Shown one piece after another: positions 1 through 13,400 of a stretch of 64,000 bases of DNA (its first letter is position 1; every line of letters starts with the position of its first letter). This DNA comes from Symbiodinium natans (Eukaryota > Sar > Dinophyceae > Suessiales > Symbiodiniaceae), in contig CAJNDS010002282.1 of assembly GCA_905221605.1 (NCBI GenBank), forward strand, positions 422,501 through 486,500, given 5' to 3'. Below the pieces are notes generated by a model. The model saw only the letters and a program-made list of their open reading frames with translations. It did no database searches and had not been told where the DNA came from. The translations under genes were made by a program, and so were the position numbers.

Positions 1-130
1 TCAGCAGGGTTTGGGGTTTAGGGTTTGGGGTTTAGGGTTTAGGGTTTGGGGTTTGGGGTTTAGGGTTTAGGCTTTAGGGTTTGGGGTTTGGGGTTTGGGG
101 TTTGGGGTTTCGGGCTCCGTCCGCCGCCAG
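1..130. repeat. TTTAGGG/TTTGGGG array before exon A
   Basis: Degenerate G-rich telomeric repeats at about 8-112 end shortly before the acceptor of LHC exon A, so this is the 3' part of a gene-1 intron that begins outside the window. Confidence 0.9.
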
Positions 131-168
131 GTTCGACAGGCCTCCGCCAGCAAGAGCCTGCCTTTCCT
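131..168 (+). CDS. LHC exon A (mature N-terminus)
   Basis: Acceptor CCGCCGCCAG then V-R-Q-A-S-A-S-K-S-L-P-F and two bases of the next Leu codon; donor GTGGGG. ASKSLPFL is typical of the start of the mature dinoflagellate LHC chain. An acceptor at its 5' edge means earlier exons lie outside the window. Confidence 0.75.
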
Positions 169-1445
169 GTGGGGGACCTCGGCAGTGCCCTGCAGCCAGG
201 TCAAGGGGTATAAGGAGAGGCCCCTAGAGGGGACCCTTCATCTTATCCCCTATATAACTCCTATATATACCTTATATAGTCCCTATCTAAGGAGGGACCC
301 TTCGCCTTCTCCCCCTATATAACCCTTTTTTATACCTTACATAGTCCTTTCGGGCGTAAGGTCGAGGCTGAAGCCCTGCTACACCCCCATATGTAGCTTG
401 TATAGTCCCTAAATACCTAAGTAGCCCCCAAATGACGCCCCAAAGCTATCCCCTAAGGTCCCTTGTGAGGGTCCCTCCTGTAGTCCCTTGACCAGGGGTG
501 TAGCAAGGCTTCAGACTCAGCCCTACGCCCGAAAGGTTTAGGGTTTAGGGTTTAGGGCGTAGGGCTTAGGGCTTAGGGCTTAGGGTAAAGGGTTTAGGGT
601 TTAGGGTTTAGGGCTTAGGGCTTAGGGCTGAGGGTATAGGGTGGCTCTGAGCCTTAAAAACCTAAGCCCGCACCAGAACCCTGAACCCTGAAGCCTAAAC
701 CCTGAACCCTGAACCCTGAACCCTGAACCCTGAACCCTGAACCCTGAACCCTGAACCCTGAACCCTGAACCCTGAACCCTGAACCCTAAGCCCCCTAAAC
801 CCTGTTTAGGATTCTGGGGTGTAGGGTTTAGGGTTTAGGATTTTATAGCTTGGGGTTTAGAGTTAGTTCACTTGGAGGTTCATGGGCAGTTTTCCGTACT
901 TACTTAGCCAATAGTCGAACTTTAAATTGTTGGGTTTTCATACGTGGTAGGAATAGTGAAATTTAGCCTTGTCATTTCTTGGTGATTGGAGAAGCAAGAG
1001 TAGATGCGGAGTAAGTGCCCAAGTAAAGGAGTCCAACCCGGTGGCATTCGCAGTCACGCCACCTCGAAGCCCCGAAAAGCGCCAGTCGGGGGCCTTCAAG
1101 ACGACCCCTCAACCCTAAACCCTAAACCCTAAACCCTAAACCCTAAACCCTAAACCCTAAACCCTAAACCCTAAACCCTAAACCCTAAACCCTAAACCCC
1201 AAACCCCAAACCCCAAACCCTAAACCCTAAACCCTCAACCCTCAACCCTAAACCCTAAACCCCAAACCCTAAACCCTAAACCCTCAACCCTAAACCCTTA
1301 ACCCTCAACCCTAAACCCTACACCCGGAGCCCTAACCTTCCTTCCTCAACCCTAAAACCCTAGAAACCCTAACGCCCTAAACGCCCTAAAACCCTGAAAA
1401 TCCAACAGCCCTGAACCCTACACCCTAAACCCTAGACCCTAAACC

Positions 1446-1477
<32 letters not shown>

Positions 1478-4417
1478 ACCCTAAACCCTAGACCCTAGAC
1501 CCTAAACCCTAAACCCTAAACCCTAAAATCCCTGCCAAGGCCAAAGCCCCAGAATCTCGGCGGCCTCGTGGGTGGGGAGGCCGGAACTCTCTGGTTTGGC
1601 GTTTAAGGTTTAGGGTTTAGGGGTAAGTTTAGGGTTTAGGGTTTAGGGTTTAGGGTCTAGGGTCTAGGATTTAGGATTTAGGGTTTAGGGTTTAGGGTTT
1701 AGGGCCAGCAAGCGGCTTCAGGCTTCCTTGGTATCTGAGAGATAGGGTTTTGGGGTTTAGGGTTTAGGGCTTTAGGGTTCCGGGCTTAGAGTTCAGGATA
1801 GGTGCATCAAGGGTATTCGGGATGTAGGGTTTAGGGTTTAGGGTCCAGGGTTTAGGGTTTAGGGTTGGGATTTTCCCCCCGATGCCAGCGGTCCATAATG
1901 GGGATTATATATTTGGGGGTACGATATCCCTACTAAGGAAGGTTCGTCTAAGTGGAAACATTTCAAGTCTAGGGCTTTTTTGTTTTTTAGGATTTAAGGT
2001 TTCAGTGTTGAGGAGAGGTACAGCTCGAACGCCCTATGCCCTGGGCCCTATAAAGTCCCTAAAAACCCGCAGCCCGAAACCCCAAAACCGGAACCCAAAA
2101 TGATTAACCCTTAACCCTTAACCCTTAACCCTTAGCCCTGAACCCTTAACCCTAACCCACCCCCCTCCCCCAACAAAAAACAAAACATATGCCCCACTGG
2201 GCAGGCCGAGTTCGATCCGGTTGGCTTCTCTGACATCATTGACGCAGCTCGCACGCACGCGAGACGGGTATTTCATGTAAGCCCTACAACCCTAAAAACC
2301 CTACAACCCTACGATCCTAAAACCCTAAACCCTAAACCCTAAACCCTAAACCCTAAACCCTAAACCCTAAACCCTAAACCCTAAAAACCCTACAACCCTA
2401 CGATCCTAAAACCCTAAAAGCCTGAAAGCCTGAAAGGCTGAAACCCTAAACCCCAGAATCCTGAGCCCCCCGCACCCCCCCACACCCCCATCCCCCACCT
2501 ACGCCCCCCGAAAAAAAAAAACAACACCACCCAAACCGTGAACCCTAAACCCTAAACCCTAAACCCTAAACCCTAAACCCTAAACCCTAAACCCTAAACC
2601 CTAAACCCTAAACCCTAAACCCTAAACCCTAAACCCTAAACCCTAAACATCTCTACGCCCCTCCCTCGGCCGCGCCCAGATCAAGTGGCTGCGTGAGGCG
2701 GAGCTGAAGCACGGCCGTGCCTCGGAGCAGCTAGTAGGGGTTTAGGGTTTAGGGTTTAGGGCTTAGGGTTTAGGGTGTAGGAGCCTAAAAAGCCACATAG
2801 ACATAAGGATCCTCGGTTTAGGGTTTAGGGTTTAGGGTTTGGGGGTTTAGGGTTTAGGGGACTATTGGGGTAGAAGGGCCCCTTCTGTTTGTAGGATCCT
2901 TGTGTTTATGTGGTGTTGGTGCCCTAGCGAGGATTCTGAAACCCCTAAACGCCAAGGCCTAAAGCCCCATGCTTACTTCCCCAAACCCTGACCCCTAAAC
3001 TCTGCACCTGAAGCCTGAAAGCCTAAAACCCTAAACCGGGGTTTGGGGGTCTAGGGTTTGAAAGTTTTAGGGTTTCAGGATGTCGGCTTGTAGAAGAAGC
3101 GCCTATGTCTAACCCGAAGCCCTGTGCCCAGAACCCAAACGTGCAGAACACAACCGGGTTTAGTAAACTCTAAACCCTAAACCCTAAACCCTAAACCCTA
3201 AACCCTAAACCCTAAACCCTAAACCCTAAACCCTAACCCCTAAACACTGCCAAAACCGTAAATCCCGCAGCCGCAGCTCCCTACCATTTGGGAGGGCCGA
3301 TAAGGTTTACAGGGTGGGGAATGCCATCCACAAGCCTCCATCCACAAGCCCCGAACCTTAAGCCCTAACCCCCACACCCTGACCCCTAAACCCCAAGCCC
3401 TAAACCCGAAACTCGAAACCCGAAACCCGAAACCCGCAACCCGAAACCCGAAACCCGCAACCCGAAACCCGAAACCCTAAACCCTAAACCCTAAACCCTA
3501 AACCCTGACCCTGAACCCCCCCCACCCCCCCCAAAATTCCTCAGGTGTCTGCATGTTGGCCACCATCGGTTTCGTCGCGGAGCAGTACTGGCAGCTGCCT
3601 GGCCACTGAGCTGCAACCCTAAACCCTAAACCCTGAACCCTAAACCCTAAACACTAAACCCTAAACCCCTAAACCCCTAAACCCTAAACCCCAAACCCCA
3701 AGCCCTAAACCCTAAACCCCCCGGGCTCATTGCACTTTGTCAAAAATCATTGCAAAAAAAATATATATATATATATTCTTTTATAACATTGTCTAAGGGA
3801 AGTACAGAAACCCCAAAACCCAAATTCACAGGATCCAGTACTGCTGCAGCCTGTGGGGGGGAGGGGGGAAAGCGGGGTGGGTGGGGGGGGGGGGGCCCTC
3901 TTGACCCTAAACCATAAACCCTAAACCCTAAACCCTAAACCCTAGACCCTAAACCCCAAACCCTACCTCAAGAAGTCAAGGCCTACCTCTTTTTGGTAGC
4001 TCCTTGTTATGAGCCCTAAACCCTACACCCTAAACCCTAGACCCCAAGGCCTCAGCCCTCAGCCCTAAGCCCTAAGCCCTAAACCCTAAACCCTGAACCC
4101 TCAACCCTAAGCCCTCATCCTGATATTCTGAACTGCCGAGCCCCCTATACACCCTGCTTAGAAGCCTCGGGTTCAGCGTTTAGGAGTTTAGGGGTCTTGG
4201 GGGGTTAGGGTTTCGGGTTTAGGGTTAGGGATTAGGGTGTAGGGTTTAGGGTGTAAGGTGTAGGGTTTAGGGTTTAGGGTACCCCCTTTCGAACACCCAA
4301 ACTGCAAACTGGGCCCCAAAGCCACCTTCCTGCCTGCAGGATTCGACGCGGCACCCGATGCCCTGCAGGTGACCGGCTGTGGTTCGAGTTTAGGGTTTAG
4401 GGTTTAGGGTTTAGGGT

Positions 4418-4456
<39 letters not shown>

Positions 4457-7400
4457 GGTCCTGAAGGTTGTTAGGGTTTGGGGTTTTCAGATTTTGGTTT
4501 TTGGTTTTTGGGGGTTTAGGGTCTCAGGGCTTGCAACTGTACTGATGACCCAAACTGTGGCCCTGCTTGTAGTCCAGGGGTTTGGGTCTTGGTACAACCG
4601 CTAAACCCTCAAGCCTACCCTAAAACTTAAACCTCTCCTTTACATATACGTATATACATATATAGGTACTTGCGTATGTGTTCGTTTATATTAACCCAGC
4701 CGTGCAACCCAACTGCCACCAAGACAAAGATGACCCTAAACCCAAAACCATAAGCCCTAAACCCTAAACCCTAAACCCTAAACCCTAAACCCTAAACCCT
4801 AAACCCTAAACCCTAAACTACCTCTTCAAGGCATCATATGGCACCTAGTTCCGGAAGCTCTGCATGCGGGGTGACTTGAGAAAGATTGAACCGTGCAACC
4901 TGAACGGATTACTAAGGTACTGGCATATCTTTCAACCATCCCTGATATTCCCAGCACCTAAACCCTAAACCCTGTTTCTCTCTCTCTAGAAGCGGAGGGC
5001 CATATTTGCCACCCCGGAGCCCTCGGAAAGGAACACCGGAGCAGAATGGAACAGAACTTGGTTTAGGGTTTAGGGTTTGGGGTTTAGGGTTTAGGGTTTG
5101 GGGTTTAGGGTTTAGGGTTTGAGGTTTGGGGTTTAGGGTTTGGGGTTTGGGGTTTAGGGTTAGGTACTTGGGGATTTAAGATACCTAGCTCCCGAAATCC
5201 CTATGTCCCTGTTAAGAACTTGCAAGTGAACTGACATTTCCATTCCTGTTCGTCGAGTCTTGTCCAGTGGAAGCGCGAGCATGCGGCCGTTGACCATCCA
5301 CTGCCTTGCCGGCTCCACGTTTGAGCTCCATGTGGACGATGCGGAAACGGGGCTGGATGTGCGAAGACGTGTCGCAGGAAGTGTTGGCCTTGCCGCAGCG
5401 TCAATTGTGCTGACTTCAGGTGGCCGAATCCTCGAACTGCACCAGCCGCTGCTACAACAAACGCAAAACCAAGAACTCACATATGTGGTGCGGAAATATG
5501 GCGCAGGCTGCGCGGCACGCAGTATAGAGCGAGCATTAGCAAGGCCAGGATTACCTCAAGACACGGATGCCATGGCTGCTGTTGTTGGGCTTGAACTTCG
5601 GCTTTTCTTTCAACCAGAGCTTGGAAGGGGTGCAGCTTCCCAGCGGCCTACGGACCTTGACCTTCGGCGTGGACTTCAACCAAATCTTGGAAGGCGTGCA
5701 GCTTCCCAGCGGCCTGCAGACCTTGACCTTCGGCAAGCAATTCGACCGGAGCCTTGAAGGGGTGCAGCTTCCTAGCGGCCTTCAGACCTTGACCTTCGGC
5801 CACAGCTTCAACCAGAGCTTGGAAAGGGTGCAGCTTCCCAGCGGCTTGCAGACCTTGAGCTTCGGCTACTACTTCAACCGGAGCTTGGAAGGGGTTCGGC
5901 TTCCCGGCGGCTTGCGAACATTGACCCTCGGCAACAGCTTCAACCAGAGCTTGGAAGGGGTCCAGCTTCCCAACAGCTTGCAGGCCTTGGCCTTTGGGCA
6001 TCGTTTCAACAAAAGCTTGGAAAGGGTTCAGCTTCCCAGTGGCCTGCAGATCTTGAACTTGGGCATATGCTTTAACCCGATCTCGGAAGGGGTGCAGCTT
6101 CCCAGCGGCCTACAAACATTGATCTTCGGCAGTAACTTCAACAATCTGAGCTTGGACGGGGTCCAGCTTCCCAGCGGCTTGCAGACCTTGACCTTCGGCG
6201 GGGGTTTCAACCAGAGCTTGGAAGGGCTGCAGCTTCCCAGTGGCTTGCAAGTCTTGACATTGGGCATGGCCTTCGACCAGCGCTTGGAAGGGGTGCAGCT
6301 TCCCAGCGGCTTGCAGACCTTGACCTTCGGCGCGGGCTTCGACCAGAGCTTGGAAGGGGTGCAGCTTCCCAGCGGCCTACAGACCATGAACCTCGGCGGC
6401 TTCGACCAAAGCTTGGAAGCGGTGCAGCTTCCCAGCGGCCTGCACACCTTAACCTTCGGCGCACACTTCAACCAGAGTTTGGAAGGGGTGCAGCTTCCCA
6501 GCGGCCTGCAGACCTTGACCTTCGGCAGTAACTTCAACCAGAGCTTGGAAGGGCTCCAGCTTCCCAGCTGCTTGCAGACCTTGACTTTTGGGTATGGTTT
6601 CAACAAGAGCTTGGAACGAGTGCAGCTTCCCAGTGCCCTACAGACCTTAACCTTCGGCGTAGAGTTTAACCAGAGTTTGGAAGGGGTGCAGCTTCCCAGT
6701 GGCCTGCAGACCTTGACCTTCGGCGCGGGCTTCGACCAGAGCTTGGAAGGGGTGCAGCTTCCCAGCGGCCTACAGACCTTGACCTTCGGCGGAATGTTTA
6801 ACCGGAGCTTGCAAGGGGTGCAGCTTCCCAGCGGCCTACAGACCTTGACCTTCGGCGAGCGCTTCGAACAGAGCTTGGAAGAGGTGCAGCTTCCCAGCTC
6901 CTTAGTGCGTTTCTCCTCGCGAGTTTTTCAGGTCGACACCTGTTAAACTCTGAGGTCGTGGATGACAAAGGAGATTGGTCATATGCGCCCCCGTCACATG
7001 TTTAGGGGCGTACTGGGCCTTTGTAAATTGTTCCCTAACGTTGTGGGACCCAATGGGCGGTGGGTATGTGTCCGTCGCTTGACAAGCTGCTTGACTAGTG
7101 AATGCCTTGCCTCAAGATGCTGAACCCTAAATCCTCAACCCTACACTCTCAACTTTAAGCCCTAAACTCCCTAAACTCCCTAAACTCCCTAAACTCCCTA
7201 AACTCCCTAAACTCCAAAAACCCTCAACCCTAAACCCTAAACCCTCAACCTAAAACCCTAAACCCTAAACTCCCTGAACCCTAAAGGCGCTAACGGGTTG
7301 AAGGGCCCGAAGTTGCCACCAGACGCCCTGACTCCTAAGCACCCTCACGCTCCGAAACCTCCGGAAATCTGTGGGCCTACAAACCCAGGGTTTAGGGTTT

Positions 7401-10400
7401 AGGGTTTAGGGTTTAGGGCCTTACATTTACCCCAAACCCTAAAAACCATTAATCCTATAGAAGCCCTAAATCCTATATGCTCTAAACCCAAAACAAACCC
7501 CTAAACCCTATTTTGCTGTCAAAAAAACCCTATACAAGGCCCTGGACCCTAAAACCCTAAACCCCACAACACCAAACGGTGCAAGTTCGGGTCGTTTCTA
7601 CGCTCCATCTTCTGTGGTCAGGCGGCAGACTGCCAAAACTCCACACTTGGAGGTTCAGGTACTTGTTAACCAATACTACACCTGTACTTATAACCCACCT
7701 GTTAAGCCCCTTAAGTGCCCCAATATGGTTATAAGTACAGTTTTTGGTACAGCTACCCTAAACCCTAAACCCTAAACCCTAAACCCTAAACCCTAAACCC
7801 TAAACCCTAAACCCTAAACCCTAAACCCTAAACCCTTGATAATTGGCTTATGAGTACAGTTAGAGTTGGTTAATAAGTACCATGAACTTCCAAGCAAACA
7901 TACATGCATGTACTTAACAAGGACCCCAGAGTTGGCCCTGAGTTCCCTTTTGTTAGGGCTTAGGGCTTAGGGCTTAGGGTTTAGGGTTTAGGGTTTAGGT
8001 TTTAGGGTTTAGGGTATAGGGTTGGTTCCCGTAGAAGCCCCTTTAAACCAGAAAAGGGTACCCTTTTTGTTCCTGGGATCCTCTTGGGTCTAGTTAAAAA
8101 TACGATGTTAATATGCATAGAAGACTACTTATTTATGGTGAAACTGTCTAGCTGTATCATGAAGCCTAAACCCTAAACCCTAAACCCTAAACCCGAAACC
8201 CGAAACCCGAAACCCGAAACCCTAAACCAACCCTAAACCCTAAACCCTAAACCCTAAACCTTAAACCCTAAACCCTAAACCCTAAACCCTAAACCCTAAA
8301 CCCTAAACCCTAAACCCTAAACCCTAAACCCTAAACCCTAAGCCCTAAGCCCTAACCCTGAACCCTAAACCCTAAACCCTAAACCCCTCCCAAACAGTTG
8401 CTTGCAGCGCAGGCCGTCTGGGTCGCTCCGGCCAACGCCACGGGCGTTCTCCTCTTCTTGGCGGGATACATCGAGTCCCGACCAGCGTTTACAGTTGAAA
8501 GCCCAGAGGTTCCGGGTTTAGGGTTTAGGGTTTAGGGTTTAGGGTTTAGGGTGTCCTAAAACCCTCAACCACACCCTACTACCTGGACCTGAACTCCTGA
8601 GCCCTAAGTGGAGGATTTAGGGTTTAGCCCTGAAGCCTCGTGTCCTGCAACTCAACTGTGCCCAGCAGACTCATCAAAACCCTAAGAAGCCCTTAGGGTT
8701 TAGGGTTTGGGGTTTGGGGTTTAGGGTTTAGGATTATCCGGGTCTAAGCAGCTCACATTCCCCAACCAACCCTCCGCGGTTCGTCAAGGAGAGCGCCAGC
8801 TACGGCGGCAAGATGCACGGCAGCAAGAAAGAATGTACACCCTAAACCCTAAACCCTAAACCCGAAACCCTAAACCCTAAACCCCAACCCAAACCCCAAA
8901 CCCTAAACCCCAATCCCTAAACCCTAAACCTTAAACACCCCTAAGCCCTAGAACCTAAACCCCAAACCTTAAACCCCTAAACCCCCAGTGGTTTGGATTC
9001 TGGGCTTAGATGCCTTGCCCGGCTTGAGGCTCCCAAGCCCTCCCTAAACCTTAAACCCCCCAACCCCCCAAAACCCAAAACCCCCAATCCCTAAACCCTA
9101 AACCCTAAACCCTAAACCCTAAACCCTAAACCCTAAACCCTAAGCCCTAAGCCCTAAACCCTAAACCCTAAACCCTAAACCCTAAACCCTAAACCCTAAA
9201 CCCTAAGCCCTAAGCCCTAAACCCTAAACCCTAAACCCTAAACCCTAGCGGAAGCCATTCGTCCTAACAAGCTGCACTGGACCTGAGAGCAAAGGCCTCT
9301 GGCACCTCAGGGTCCTCTGTTCCTGATAACGGGTACCTGGCAGCGGTTTAGGGTTTAGGGTTTAGGGTTTAGGATTTAGGGTTTAGGGTTTAGGGCTTGG
9401 GGTTTAGGGTTCAGGGTTTAGGGTTTAGGGACATACCCTGCAAGCCCTGGACCATACCCGACGCCGAAGTGAGCTCTCCAGGATCACGATGCTCGACATG
9501 TTCGAGGGCGAGGGCGCCAACCGCGCACCGGGCGACCTGCCCCCTGGTTGCCAGTGGGCCTTTTTCCTTTTTCCTTTTTTTCCTTCGGGGGGGGGGGGGG
9601 GCTTTACTTGGCTAAGGGTTTAGGTTCCCTTGCAATCCTCTTTACACCAAAAAGGGTACCCTTTTTTATATCTAGGTTACTCTTGGGTCTAGCTGTGTGT
9701 TGCGACGCCTTTGTATTGATTCTGTGCAGCCATGGCCGTTCGCAACCAGGAGTATGTCCTCGACAGGCTCACCCGCCTTGAAAGGCACGCCCATTGGCAC
9801 ATGAACTACCAGACGTTGAAATCGAGCTGGTTTTCTCCTATACAGCCAGGCAGGACCCAGGATGTGTTCACAAGCAGCAGGTGGAGGAGCACCACGATTT
9901 GTATCATGCGTGCCAGAACGCAGGGCTGGTTCCCGAGTTGGGCTGAACCCAAAACCCTTTGGGTGTTTGAGGTTCGTGAATTTTGGATTTAAGAGGGTTA
10001 TGGACCCTTACTTTAGTCATGGACCCCCGAAAGGCCTCATAATCAGGGATTCAGGGCTTAGGGTTTTTGGGGCAGGATGTAGGGCTAGGAACTGTGATTC
10101 CAGGACCCTAAGCCTTGAACCTCAAACCCCAAACGCTAAACCTTAACTGGGATTTGGAGTGCTATACTTTAATACATTTTTTTGGTTTTGGGTTCCTATT
10201 CTTGCTACTTAAAACCGAAGAAGTACACTTTTCTCCAGGGTTTACTCCAAAGTAGGGTTAAGCAATTAACCCTACACTGACAGCGTTGCACCCAGAACCT
10301 TCTCTTTGCCCTCCTGCAATCTCTCTGCTTCGTAGCCCGGTGATGCCCTTTTGCACCCAATTCAAGGTTCCCTAAATCCTAAACCCTAAACCCTAAACCC

Positions 10401-13400
10401 TAAACCCTAAACCCTAAACCCTAAACCCTAAACCCTAAACCCTAAACCCTAAACCCTAAACCCTAAACCCTAAACCCTAAACCCTAAAACCCTAAGCCCT
10501 CAACCCTAAACCCTAAACCCTAAACCCTAAACCCTAAAACCCTAAACCCTAAACCCTAAACCCTAAACCCTAAACCCTGAACCCTAAACCCTAAACCCTA
10601 AGCCCTAAACCCTAAACCTTAAACCCTAAACCCTAAACCCTAGCTTGGCTACCGGGCCACCAAGTCTGCCTGCTTAGGGACTTCGGGAAGCGCTTCCTTC
10701 CCACTGACAAGGCCAAAGCTGAGGACCTGGCACTGAAGGACTCGGAGGGTTCGGGCCTTTAGTTATTAATTTTTTTATTATCTTTATTATTTTTTTGAGG
10801 GGGGGGGGGGTGGAGGGTTTAGGGTTCAGGGTTCAGGGTTTGGGGTTTGGGGTTTGGGTTCTTTTTGTTGGGTTTCGGCAGTGTAGAGTTCAGGCAACTC
10901 CCCCCTCCCCCCCCCCCCTCCCCCCCTCCCCTTCCCCCTCTTCCCCCCCGCTTCCCCCCACACCCCCCCCGCCGCCTTCCCCCTCCTTCCTCCCCTTCCG
11001 GCCTTCCGGTTTGTCTGGTGTTGTTGGTCTTGATAAATCTTGCAAGACCCTCTTTTGCGTATCCTGGGAACGGGCATTCCTTGATAGCAAGTCTTCGCGC
11101 CAGCCTGCATTGCGGTTGTAGCTGCGCCGCCCTGGCCCACCTGCTCGAAAGTGTCAACTGCACACACGCCCACATGCTGCCTCTTGCAGGTTTTTTGGAG
11201 TATAGGTTTTGTTGCTCAGGGCTTAGGGTTGTGTAGGTCATGCATGATCGCGCTTCCCGGTTCCTCTTGATCTACACCTTAATTTGCAACCTGAACCCAA
11301 AACGCAAACCTCATTCCAATACATCGCGTGCGCAAGCCCTTTATCCGTTTGATGCCGCGGGTCAGCACCCTTCAGGCGGACGTGCGTCTCGACCGCATAC
11401 ATAGATGTAAATGGCGCATCCAAGGGGCCACAAGGCTGGCCATGGGGTTGGAACTGCAAAAGGGTCTTGTACAATGCTTTCCCCTAAGACCATATTAGAG
11501 TATTTTTGTCTGAATTGCCCAAGACGTCGTAACCCGAAATTTTTTCGAAATTTGAAGGGTTTTGCCAGGCAAGAAAACACAGCAAAATAAGCTAAACCAC
11601 ATTATTTTTTCGGCCCAAATATGAGATATTATCTTTTTTTGCGTCCTAACTATATCTTATTTTCGGCTCGCGTATCTTATTTTCGTGTATTGAAAAGGCC
11701 AAAAGAAAGATAATAGCTAGACAAACGAATCATATTTTTGCCTTTGAGACAAAAAGCGTCTAAGATAGTCTTAGCAGTTTATCTGTTAAACAAGGTTTGT
11801 TCGAGCTGGCCGATTGCCACCTGGCTGCATGCATTACGTTCTGCGTTTAAGCCTGAAGAACTCGAGAGCGGCCTGCTTGCGAGAGGTGAACCAACGCGCG
11901 CCGCAAAACGAGTGGCAGGAGCGTATGAAGGAGTTGTACGACTACCTGCAGGACATGAGCTGGGACTCTTATTTGAAGGTCTATTCCGCCCAGCTCTTGA
12001 GAAAGCTGCGGCGCTATTCGGCCGTCTGAACGTAATTCGTCGTGCGCGCAAACGCCACGCGCGACGGTGTGTCACCGGCAAACGACCGCGCCCGGCAGCA
12101 TTCCGAGGCGACTGGGATTAAAAGTAAGAGCACGCAGATCAGGGTTTGGCGACTCAGTTTTGGGATCGGCTTATTTGGCGAGTGCAAGGCGTAAAGTTCA
12201 TAGACGATATGATTTCGTGAGTGAGGCTTAGCAAGTACAGTAACTACAGTCTGTATATGTCTGTATAGGGTCGGAGTAAGGCGTGTCGTGTTTCATGGTC
12301 GTGCTGTCCTGATCCAAAGCTGCTTATCGATGACGATGATGTGGCATTTTTGATTCTTCTCTGCCATAAGTTTGCTCAGCTCGTGGATTCTTGGTTACAG
12401 CACCGATTCGGTCATCTCGTGCAAGCCTCAGCATTCTATAGTCACGAATCTGCTCATGTGGTGAGACCTGATGCGAATGCACAGATGTTACACTCACTGA
12501 GGCGCTCTTCACGGCGCGGCAGGCCTGGAACTCGCCGGGCCTTCAGTGAGCGCTGCGGATCGCGAGACTTGCAGTCCGGAAGCGCAAATGTAAGGTGCTC
12601 GCAGAAGCTCTAGCCTTGGCGGCGTCGCGGCGCGCCGGTCGAGGAAGTTCAGGCAACGGCCTGTGTGACTGTCTCAGGTTCGCTTCTAATGGGGCGCTTA
12701 CGCTTCGTGCACACATCTGCGGGCGCAACTCCTCTCGGCATGCCGGAGCGCGCGGAGCGTGAATCAGGTTACAGTCTTAGTTCTCAGGAGCTGTGCCGCA
12801 GCATGGGGAACGAGCCCCTGGAGAACAGGCTGAAGAAGGTGGAGGAGCGCGAGGAGATGGAGCTCTCCATTGGTTTTGCCAGTATGAAGGCTGCGATCGA
12901 AGCTGCCGAAGCCGCTTCTTCTCGATCTGAGGCCGTGTGTGGCGAGGCGCTGCGTCCTATCATCTCTGTTGCGTGGCCAAAGGCGCCCTTCGTCCGTCGA
13001 GTTCTAGCTCGCTGTACCAGTTTCTTTGGTCACGAGGTAGCGGGGATTTCTATATCGCCGAACACATCGGACAAGCACATGTTCCCTCAAAGCCCTCAAA
13101 ACCCTAAAGCCCTAAAGACCCGAAAAGCCCTAAAACGCCTAAAAGCCCTAAACCCTAAAGCTTAAAGCCTAAACCCTAAACCCTAAAGCCTAAACCCTAA
13201 AGCCTAAACCCTAAACCCTAAACCCCAAACCCTTTTCCCTTTTCCCTAAACCCTAACCCTTAACCCTAAACCCGAAACCCTAAACCCTAAACCCTAAGGA
13301 ATTCTGTTTCAGAGTGTGCTCTTTCTTTTTTGGGGTTTCGGGGTCGGGGGCTTAGGGCTTCCATCCTGGCAGGGCTCCTGCTAGTTGAAGCCCTGAACCC

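Larger units (their letters stand above)
4369..8412. repeat. LHC intron 6: 4 kb, hosts the FNIP-repeat gene
   Basis: A GGGTTGA block (4400-4458), CCCTAAA (4735-4820) and TTTAGGG (5060-5162) precede the nested gene at 5281-6946. After it come CCCTAAACT-type repeats (7130-7290), TTTAGGG (7387-7420), a foldback element split by a telomeric array (7645-7894), TTTAGGG (7955-8025) and a long CCCTAAA block (8164-8385) up to the acceptor. Confidence 0.85.
9539..10677. repeat. LHC intron 8: dispersed elements and a CCCTAAA array
   Basis: A poly-G run (9588-9601), a dispersed short element (9614-9697), a possible coding fragment (9732-9992), one member of a second dispersed pair (10165-10262) and a 270-bp CCCTAAA array (10372-10642) reaching close to the acceptor. 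Confidence 0.8.

Noticed and set aside
5648-6606. Long minus-strand ORFs opposite FNIP copy 1
   Set aside because: The 66-nt repeat keeps frames open on both strands; only the + frame gives the FNIP pattern and a natural N-terminal domain.
10795-11241. Pro-rich/Gly-rich ORFs on both strands
   Set aside because: Derived from a poly-C/poly-G low-complexity tract at 10900-11010.
12440-12510. C/D-box snoRNA-like motifs (CTGATGCG ... CACTGAGG)
   Set aside because: Boxes are poorly matched and too close together; no terminal stem.
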